Source: an uncultured bacterium
GTDB lineage: Bacteria; Acidobacteriota; Thermoanaerobaculia; Multivoradales; JAHEKO01
Assembly: GCA_938016625.1 (NCBI GenBank)
Contig: CALILB010000070.1
Coordinates: 1 to 5,042 of the forward strand
Length of the DNA stretch: 5,042 nucleotides
Direction: 5' to 3'
The notes beneath the pieces were generated by a model, which saw only the letters and a program-made list of their open reading frames with translations, was not told the DNA's origin and ran no database searches. Both the position numbers and the translations under genes were made by a program. Shown piece by piece: positions 1 to 5,042 of this stretch; the stretch's first letter is position 1; every line of letters begins with the position of its first letter.

Positions 1-890
1 GCCTGCATCTCGTACTGGATCTCCTGGAAGGCCACCTTGGCGCGGCTCACCAGCTCTTCGACCGACATCTCCACACCCAGCTGACGCAGATTGAAGGCAT
101 ACATCTCCGGTGGCATCCTGGTATCCGTGCGACAGCGAGGCAGCATCTCGGCCCGCACAAACGCGTTCCAGGCCTCGACCTGCTGCTCGAGTGCCGCGAA
201 CGCCGGCTGCCACCCCTCGAGCTCATACTGCTCGAACAGCTGCCGGGTGCCGGACACCAGCCGGTCGGTTGTCGCCAGGTCGGTCTCGATCTCCTCTTGG
301 ACCGGTCCCAGCAACTCCGTTTTCTTCATCCGGGTACGCAAATAGCGCTCGTACTGCTCGGTGAGCGGGGCGTACCCCTCCTCCAGACCGGCAAAGCGGT
401 TCAGTCGTACCACCGCCGCCGGGTAGCGGGCCGGGTCGACCTGCTCGTCCAACAGCACGCGAATCCCGCGGAAGATGTCCTCCGGCACGTCTTCGTAGTC
501 CAAAAGGTACTTCTGCTCGAGACGGATGTCCTCGAGATTGAGACTCGTCTCTCGGATGAGGATCTCTAGATCCTGCTGGACCGCCGGGTGGGTCTCGGCG
601 GCCAGTCGCTTCTCCAGCTCGACCCTGGCCCCCTCCAGATCGGCCAGAATCAACTCCACGACATCGAGTGGCAGCTGGATGATCTCCTCGTCCACCCCCG
701 GCAGACCCAGCTGGCTGCCAAACGTTGGCGCCCAGCGGGCCAGAATCCCGAGCAACACCTGGCTGTTCTGATTGCTCTTCTCCACCCACGACTCTTCACT
801 CTGGGCGGCGACGTTTACCGGCGCGGCGAAAACTGCTACCAGACACACTCCGACCAGCAACATCGACCCAGTGACCACAGATTTGTTCAC
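1..890 (-). CDS. Secreted DUF885-like protein, predicted metallo-hydrolase (C-terminus outside window)
   Basis: An open frame runs without a stop from a GTG at 888-890 to the left edge, giving 296 residues of an incomplete protein. Residues 1-29 look like a Sec signal peptide: MNKSVV, a hydrophobic stretch at about 9-23, then VAA|Q as a plausible signal peptidase I site. The mature part is rich in Glu, Leu and Arg and probably mostly helical. The segments EDVPEDIFRGIRVLLDEQ (about 134-150), RMPPEMYAFNLRQLGVEMS (about 258-276) and the following VEELVSRAKVAFQEIQ resemble, from memory, the N-terminal half of DUF885 (PF05960) proteins, which are usually exported, around 550-600 residues long, and carry a zinc-type HExxH motif in the C-terminal half. 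That half is not visible, so catalytic competence cannot be judged. The start is chosen because GGAGGT lies 5 nt upstream; an in-frame ATG nine codons later would cut into the signal peptide. The gene is divergent from the membrane-protein gene. The coding call is strong; the family call is moderate. Confidence 0.72.
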   Translation of the reverse strand, partial: MNKSVVTGSMLLVGVCLVAVFAAPVNVAAQSEESWVEKSNQNSQVLLGILARWAPTFGSQLGLPGVDEEIIQLPLDVVELILADLEGARVELEKRLAAETHPAVQQDLEILIRETSLNLEDIRLEQKYLLDYEDVPEDIFRGIRVLLDEQVDPARYPAAVVRLNRFAGLEEGYAPLTEQYERYLRTRMKKTELLGPVQEEIETDLATTDRLVSGTRQLFEQYELEGWQPAFAALEQQVEAWNAFVRAEMLPRCRTDTRMPPEMYAFNLRQLGVEMSVEELVSRAKVAFQEIQYEMQ

Positions 891-895
891 GGGAC

Positions 896-901
896 ACCTC
901 C
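896..901 (-). promoter_or_regulatory. Ribosome binding site of the secreted DUF885-like gene
   Basis: Read on the minus strand this is GGAGGT, five bases upstream of the GTG start at 888-890. It is a near-perfect anti-16S match at good spacing and decides the non-ATG start. Confidence 0.75.
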
Positions 902-1038
902 ATTGACCATCGTTACCAAACACTACGCCCCTCCCCGTAACTTGTTTCGCCGGGGCTGGTAGGGGTGTAGAGGCACCATCTGGCAAACTCAAGCAGTGAA
1001 CCGAGGCAAGATTCCGCTCCAGCCCGGCGAACGACCTT

Positions 1039-1044
1039 TAGAAT
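1039..1044 (+). promoter_or_regulatory. Candidate -10 element for the membrane-protein gene
   Basis: TAGAAT matches the sigma-70 -10 consensus at five of six positions and sits in a locally AT-richer patch (about 1037-1050). It would give a 5' leader of roughly 55-60 nt before the TTG start. No good -35 hexamer lies 16-18 bp upstream (GCTCCA at a 17-bp spacing), so this is a weak call based on one hexamer. Confidence 0.22.
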
Positions 1045-1096
1045 CGAAAAAGGTAGAACGATCAGTGTCTCTGTGTTGGAGGATGCTCCTGAGCCC

Positions 1097-1102
1097 GGAG
1101 GT
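1097..1102 (+). promoter_or_regulatory. Ribosome binding site deciding the TTG start at 1108
   Basis: GGAGGT lies five bases upstream of the TTG at 1108-1110. An in-frame TGA at 1090-1092 rules out any longer start. The strong site therefore supports TTG as the real initiation codon rather than a later one, which would remove part of the cytoplasmic N-terminus before the first membrane segment. Confidence 0.75.
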
Positions 1103-1107
1103 TCCGA

Positions 1108-2955
1108 TTGAATCTGAGTGACAGGCTGCTCCGCCTACTCGGCCATCCCCACTTACCGTTCGTGGTGGCGGTTCTCGCGGTCCTTCTGTGCGCACCCTCG
1201 CTCTGGCTCGGGCTCCAGAATGACGATCACATCCTCCGCCTGGTCCTGTCGGATCCACCCCTCGACCCCGAGTGGACGCGCTCGCCGGGCGACGCCTTCG
1301 CGTTCATCAACGGCGACGAGGAGCTCATTCGAACCGCCGTCGAGACCGGCCGACTCCCGTGGTGGACTCACCCGAGGCTCCAGCTCGCGTTCCTTCGCCC
1401 GATCACGAGCATCACCCATTGGATCGATTTTCGCGTCTGGCCGGATCTGCCCTGGCTCATGCATCTCCAGTCGCTCCTCTGGTTTGCCGCCGCTGTCTTC
1501 GCTGCTGCGGTGCTCTACCGGCGGCTCCTACTGCCCGCCTGGGTCGCCGGCCTGGCGGCGCTGCTTTTCGCGATCGATGACGCACACGGGTTACCGGCGG
1601 TATGGCTGGCCAACCGCAACGCCTGCATCGGCGTGTTCTTTGGGCTGGTGGCACTCATCGCCCACGATCGCTGGCGCCGCGACGGCTGGCGTCCAGGCGC
1701 GTTCGTTGCACCCCTCGCGCTCTTGCTGGGATTGCTGGCGGGTGAGATCGCCCTGGCGGCCTGCGGCTACCTCTTCGCCTACGCTCTCTTCCTCGACACC
1801 GGTACCTGGCAGGGCCGTCTCGCCAGCCTGGTGCCCGGCGGTCTTGTCGGTGTGGCGTGGTGGATCGCTTATCGTGCCCTGGGTTATGGCGCCAGCGGCT
1901 CGGGCGTCTACATCGACCCCGGAGCCAATCCGATCGAATTCACGCGGGCATTGGTGGAACGCCTTCCGATCCTGTTGTTCGGGCAGTGGGTGTTTCCATC
2001 CGGCCTCTACCAGATGTTTTCACAACAGGCCGGACGCATCTTATGGGTCGTTGCCGCTACCGCGCTGGCGGTGATTTCCGGTCTGCTCCTTCCCATCCTC
2101 AAACGGAATCGAGTGGCGCGCTTCTTTGCTCTCGGCATGATCCTGTCTTTGATTCCGGCGTCCGCAACGTTCCCGGACGACCGCCTGCTGTTCTTCGCCG
2201 GCTTTGGTGGAATGGGGCTGCTGGCGCAATTCCTGGCCGCAGTTTGGAACCGGGACGATTGGGTACCTTCAGCCCCTCTCCGCCGCCTGCCGCTGCAGGT
2301 CGCGTTCTGGGCGTTCGCGGTGATTCATCTCGTCTTCGCGCCGCTCAGTCTGGCAAACACCGCCAACACGGTGAGGAGATTTGGCACCCTCATCGAGCGC
2401 GCCTCGTCAAGCTTGCCTTCGGATCCCGGGATACGTGATCAGATCGCCGTCATCGTCAATACGCCGACAGTCTTCATCTCGTTTTACGGTCCATTGGTGC
2501 AGGCTTTGCAGGGTCGCCCCATCCCAAGCCGCACCCTGATCCTCGGTTCAGGCATCTACCCCACGACTATCTCCCGGCCAGCCCCAGACGTGCTCGCGAT
2601 CCGTCCGGACGGCGGTTATCTGCCCTTGCCTGGCAGCCCACGGCCCGGCCGCGAGGCGTCGCAGCCCGCCTTTCACCCGGCCTATTTTTTCCAAATGCTG
2701 GACCACCTCTACCGCGATGCGACGCCGATGAGAGTAGGGGATCGGATTGGCTACGGCGGCGCCACGGTCGAGATCGCCGACGTCACCGAAGATGGTCGCC
2801 CAAGTGAAGTGAGGGTTCATTTCAACGTAGATCTTGAAGATTCCTCTCTGCGCTTGCTTCAGTGGAAGGGCGGAGTCTACGTTCCATTCGAACCCCCCGA
2901 GGTCGGCGAAACCGTGGTCCTGGCCGCCGTGACTTTCCCTGAGGGCGCGCCCTGA
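1108..2955 (+). CDS. Polytopic membrane protein with GT-C glycosyltransferase-like layout, C-terminal soluble domain
   Basis: This 615-residue protein is complete, from TTG to TGA. Hydrophobic segments lie at about 17-36, 117-137, 143-157, 166-186, 198-229 (perhaps two), 238-258, 310-331, 336-352, 360-380 and 393-415, so roughly ten membrane spans. A long polar loop of about 80 residues (37-116) follows span 1 and begins with N38-D39-D40; further on it holds LRPITSITHWIDFRVWPD (96-113). An acidic pair just after the first span, a long outer loop with an R-P-hydroxyl motif, then W-L-A-N-R-N near 166-171 recall lipid-linked-sugar-dependent GT-C glycosyltransferases (PMT/ArnT/TMTC-like). The sugar donor and acceptor cannot be inferred. 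Residues 431-615 are soluble, partly beta-rich, and end in a Gly/Pro/Val-rich stretch (EPPEVGETVVLAAV) that I cannot assign. Topology would place this tail and the big loop on the outer face if the N-terminus is inside and the span count is even. It has no same-strand neighbour and is convergent with polA. It is certainly coding; the function is tentative, and it could be an uncharacterised membrane-protein family of no enzymatic role. Confidence 0.85.
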   Translation: MNLSDRLLRLLGHPHLPFVVAVLAVLLCAPSLWLGLQNDDHILRLVLSDPPLDPEWTRSPGDAFAFINGDEELIRTAVETGRLPWWTHPRLQLAFLRPITSITHWIDFRVWPDLPWLMHLQSLLWFAAAVFAAAVLYRRLLLPAWVAGLAALLFAIDDAHGLPAVWLANRNACIGVFFGLVALIAHDRWRRDGWRPGAFVAPLALLLGLLAGEIALAACGYLFAYALFLDTGTWQGRLASLVPGGLVGVAWWIAYRALGYGASGSGVYIDPGANPIEFTRALVERLPILLFGQWVFPSGLYQMFSQQAGRILWVVAATALAVISGLLLPILKRNRVARFFALGMILSLIPASATFPDDRLLFFAGFGGMGLLAQFLAAVWNRDDWVPSAPLRRLPLQVAFWAFAVIHLVFAPLSLANTANTVRRFGTLIERASSSLPSDPGIRDQIAVIVNTPTVFISFYGPLVQALQGRPIPSRTLILGSGIYPTTISRPAPDVLAIRPDGGYLPLPGSPRPGREASQPAFHPAYFFQMLDHLYRDATPMRVGDRIGYGGATVEIADVTEDGRPSEVRVHFNVDLEDSSLRLLQWKGGVYVPFEPPEVGETVVLAAVTFPEGAP

Positions 2956-3029
2956 TGTCTCAGAGGCTAGCTTGGCAACTGGGCCCAGGGCGCTCGTGAC
3001 GCGACCCGCGGGACTTCTACCACCGGCTG
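2956..3029. other. Convergent intergenic gap, no clear terminator
   Basis: These 74 bp separate the stop codons of the membrane-protein gene and polA. They hold two perfect GC palindromes, CTGGGCCCAG at 2979-2988 and CCCGCGGG at 3005-3012. Neither has a loop or a following T-run on either strand, so they do not make a standard intrinsic terminator. Termination here may be Rho-dependent, or the transcripts may overlap. Confidence 0.5.
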
Positions 3030-5042
3030 CTATGTCTTGGCTTCGTACCAGGTCGGGCCGTGGCCGAGATCGACGACCAGCGGGACACGGAGCTCGGCGA
3101 CGCTCTCCATTTCGGTCTGCGCCAGCTGTGACGCCGCTTCGAGGTCCGCTTCCGGGACTTCGAAGACCAACTCGTCATGGACGGTGAGGATGAGGTGGGT
3201 CTCGGGGTACTCATCGAGCAGTCGTTGGTGGATGGCGATCATCGCCTTCTTGAGCAGGTCGGCGGCGGTACCCTGGATACGAGCGTTGATGGCCATCCGC
3301 CGGGAGTTCTCCCTCAGATTCCAGTTCTTGCTCTTGATGTCGGGCAGCCAGCGGACGCGGCCATAGAGGGTCTCGACCTTCCCGTCGTCCTCCGCTAGCG
3401 CCAGGGTCTCTTCCATGTAACGTCCAACCTCTCCGTACTGCTCCAGATAGGCGTCGATGAAGGCCTTGGCCTCGGGCTGGGGAATACCCAGATTGTTCGC
3501 CAGGCCAAAGGGGCTGATGCCGTAGATGATGCCGAAGTTGATCGCCTTGGCCGCCCGGCGCTGCTCGGCTGTCACCAGCTCGGGGGCCGCGCCAAAGACG
3601 CTCGCGGCGGTGGAGCGGTGGATGTCCTGACCGGCCTCGAAGGCCTCGATCAGCGCCGGCTCCTCGGCGATGTGGGCCAGCACCCGCAGCTCGATCTGGT
3701 TGTAGTCGGCGACCAGCAGCTGGCGGCCCGCGGGCGCGACAAAGGCCTTGCGGATCTGCTGCCCGGTTTCGGTGCGCACCGGGATGTTCTGCAGGTTGGG
3801 GCTGGCCGACGACAACCGGCCGGTGGCGGCCACCGCCTGGTTGAACCGGGTGTGCAGCCGGCCCTCCTCGTCCACCAACGCCGGCAGGGCGTCGACATAG
3901 GTCGACTTGAGCTTGGCCAGCTCGCGATAGCGCAGAATCTGCTCCGGCAGCGGGTAGCCGCGCAGCGCCAGCTCCTGCAGGGTCTCGGCGCTGGTGGAAT
4001 AACTCTTGGTCTTACGCGTCTTCTTGAGCACCGGGTAGTCGAGCTTCTCGAACATGATCTCGCCCAGCTGCCGGGGTGAGTTGATGTTGAAGCGCTCACC
4101 CGCCAGCTCGTAGATCTCCTTCTCCAGCTCGACCAGCTCGGATCCCATCTCCTGGGACATCCCGGCCAGGAAATCGGTATCGAGGAGAACTCCCGTCTCC
4201 TCCATACCCACCAGCACCGGTAGCAGAGGGGCTTCGAGCTGCCAGTAGATCTCGGCCAGCCCACACTCCTCCAACTCCGGACGGAGACGCTCTTCGAGCC
4301 TGCGGACGAGCTCCACCCGCTCACCGGCATAGGCCAGCAGTGGCCCCTGCCCCGGTTCCGGCTCCACCCCTTTTCCCCACCCGACGTCGGTCGGGCTGAG
4401 CGTCTTCAATCCCAGGCGGTCCAGGCTCAGCTCTTCCAGGGTGTGCGCACGCAGGGCCGAGCGCAGCAGGTACGAGGCCAGCATGGTGTCGAAGAAACGG
4501 GCGCGAGCCGCGGGTCCGGTGACCGAGAGTCTGAGCACCTCTTTGAGATCGTGACCGACGAGCTCCAGGTCCGGGTCGGCCAGCCACCGGTCGAGCGAGT
4601 CGGCAACGGCCCCCTCCATCCCCTGGCGACGGTTGTCCGCGTAGACGACCGGGCCGGTGCGACCGCCGACGGCCAGCCCTACCGGTTCCTTGTCGCCGAT
4701 CACCGCCGCCACGACCTCCTCGGTGAGATCCGCGGTGGCCTTCCCCCACTCTTTGGCCGAGGTCGTCTCCTCGGCGGCCGGTAACGGCTCGGTCTCGCCC
4801 GTCGACTTCAGCTCCTCCAGTAGCGAGAAGAACTCCATCTCGCGATAGAGCTCCTCGAGCGCATCCCGGTCGGGGGGGTCGTGTTGCAGCTCCGCGGCCT
4901 CGAACTCGATCGGCAGATCGGTGTGGATGGTGACCAGCTCGTGTGACAACACCGCCTGGTCCCGATGCTCCTGGAGACCCTCGCGGTAGCTCTTGCGCCT
5001 GACCTCGTCAGCGCGCTCGAGCAGCTCGTCGAGCGAACCGAA
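3030..5042 (-). CDS. polA: DNA polymerase I (N-terminus outside window), inactive proofreading domain
   Basis: The frame is open from the right edge to a TAG at 3030-3032, giving 670 residues (numbered here from the codon at 5040-5042). Family members are about 850-930 residues, so roughly 200-250 N-terminal residues are missing. Residues 1-50 (FGSLDELLERADEVRRKSYR..., then HTDLPIEF) match the end of the 5' nuclease domain, so the GTG at 4950-4952 is internal and not a start. After a Glu-rich linker (about 51-105), an exonuclease-like domain spans about 105-265; it keeps FDTMLASYLLRS but lacks the catalytic carboxylates. The polymerase domain (about 270-670) is intact. It has TGRLSSASPNLQNIPVRT (407-424), motif A DYNQIELRVLAHI with D446, motif B with R495, K499, F503 and Y507, and motif C VHDELVFEV with H622, D623 and E624. 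F503, equivalent to E. coli F762, predicts ordinary discrimination against dideoxynucleotides. The protein acts in the cytoplasm in Okazaki-fragment processing and excision-repair gap filling. Identity is essentially certain. Confidence 0.98.
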   Translation of the reverse strand, partial: FGSLDELLERADEVRRKSYREGLQEHRDQAVLSHELVTIHTDLPIEFEAAELQHDPPDRDALEELYREMEFFSLLEELKSTGETEPLPAAEETTSAKEWGKATADLTEEVVAAVIGDKEPVGLAVGGRTGPVVYADNRRQGMEGAVADSLDRWLADPDLELVGHDLKEVLRLSVTGPAARARFFDTMLASYLLRSALRAHTLEELSLDRLGLKTLSPTDVGWGKGVEPEPGQGPLLAYAGERVELVRRLEERLRPELEECGLAEIYWQLEAPLLPVLVGMEETGVLLDTDFLAGMSQEMGSELVELEKEIYELAGERFNINSPRQLGEIMFEKLDYPVLKKTRKTKSYSTSAETLQELALRGYPLPEQILRYRELAKLKSTYVDALPALVDEEGRLHTRFNQAVAATGRLSSASPNLQNIPVRTETGQQIRKAFVAPAGRQLLVADYNQIELRVLAHIAEEPALIEAFEAGQDIHRSTAASVFGAAPELVTAEQRRAAKAINFGIIYGISPFGLANNLGIPQPEAKAFIDAYLEQYGEVGRYMEETLALAEDDGKVETLYGRVRWLPDIKSKNWNLRENSRRMAINARIQGTAADLLKKAMIAIHQRLLDEYPETHLILTVHDELVFEVPEADLEAASQLAQTEMESVAELRVPLVVDLGHGPTWYEAKT

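Larger units (their letters stand above)
891..1107. other. Divergent intergenic region
   Basis: These 217 bp separate the divergent secreted-protein and membrane-protein genes and must hold the control signals for both unless either is read from further away. I see the two ribosome binding sites and one weak plus-strand -10 candidate (1039-1044). There is also a 5-bp inverted repeat, CCCCG 933-937 and CGGGG 951-955, with a 13-nt loop and no T-run. No convincing minus-strand promoter, operator, riboswitch or RNA gene is visible. Confidence 0.6.

Noticed and set aside
223..789. A 188-residue minus-strand open frame in another frame of the secreted-protein gene.
   Set aside because: Its Gly/Arg/Pro-rich composition is that of a shadow, and the alternative frame has a signal peptide, ribosome binding site and balanced composition.
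903..908. TTGACC as a plus-strand -35 element.
   Set aside because: No acceptable -10 hexamer lies 16-18 bp downstream, and the site is about 200 bp from the start codon.
1029..1063. Direct repeat GAACGACC (1029-1036) and GAACGATC (1056-1063) flanking the -10 candidate, as a possible operator.
   Set aside because: There are only two 8-bp copies, with one mismatch and a 27-bp spacing that does not fit whole helical turns well; chance is a sufficient explanation.
1083..1121. A 12-codon ORF (MLLSPEVPIESE) overlapping the TTG start of the membrane-protein gene, as a possible leader peptide.
   Set aside because: Its GGAGG directly abuts the ATG with no spacer, which is poor for initiation, and the peptide has no regulatory codon run.
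1118..2074. A 318-residue open frame on the plus strand inside the membrane-protein gene.
   Set aside because: It is a Ser/Arg/Pro-rich out-of-frame reading typical of GC-rich coding DNA, with no domain or hydrophobic pattern.
1857..2438. A 193-residue open frame on the plus strand within the membrane-protein gene.
   Set aside because: Arg/Gly/Pro-rich composition and full overlap with a well-supported gene mark it as a frame shadow.
3618..4079. A 153-residue plus-strand open frame antisense to polA.
   Set aside because: It lies opposite conserved polymerase codons; its Leu/Gln/Gly-rich content is what the antisense of GC-rich polA codons gives.
4950..4952. GTG as a possible start codon of polA.
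   Set aside because: The frame stays open upstream to the window edge and encodes recognisable Pol I 5' nuclease sequence, so this codon is an internal Val.

Overview
The window is GC-rich bacterial DNA carrying parts of three protein-coding genes. Two are on the minus strand and run off opposite ends of the window. One complete gene on the plus strand lies between them. There is no mobile element, RNA gene, CRISPR array or integrase. The taxon cannot be fixed from this sequence. High GC, GTG/TTG starts with strong Shine-Dalgarno sites, a proofreading-deficient Pol I and a secreted DUF885-like protein would fit Acidobacteriota or a deltaproteobacterial/myxobacterial lineage, but this is an impression, not a demonstration.

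Layout: (1) 1-890, minus strand: the first 296 residues of a secreted protein, probably of the DUF885 family (predicted metallo-hydrolases/peptidases), with a signal peptide and a GTG start behind a near-perfect ribosome binding site. Its C-terminal half lies left of the window. (2) 891-1107: a 217-bp divergent intergenic region with both ribosome binding sites and one weak candidate -10 element. (3) 1108-2955, plus strand: a 615-residue polytopic membrane protein with a TTG start, about ten transmembrane segments, a GT-C-like Asp pair after the first segment, and a C-terminal soluble domain of about 185 residues. No family is assigned with certainty. (4) 2956-3029: a 74-bp convergent gap with two short GC palindromes and no clear intrinsic terminator. 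(5) 3030-5042, minus strand: the C-terminal 670 residues of DNA polymerase I (polA). The polymerase domain is intact, the 3'-5' exonuclease domain has lost its metal-binding carboxylates, and only the tail of the 5' nuclease domain is present.

The genes do not look like an operon or a joint system. The first two are divergent and the last two convergent, and the predicted roles (secreted hydrolase, envelope membrane protein, DNA repair/replication) are unrelated. I found no evidence of an undescribed multi-gene system. The items most worth a second look are the degenerate exonuclease domain of Pol I and the unassigned membrane protein with its C-terminal domain.
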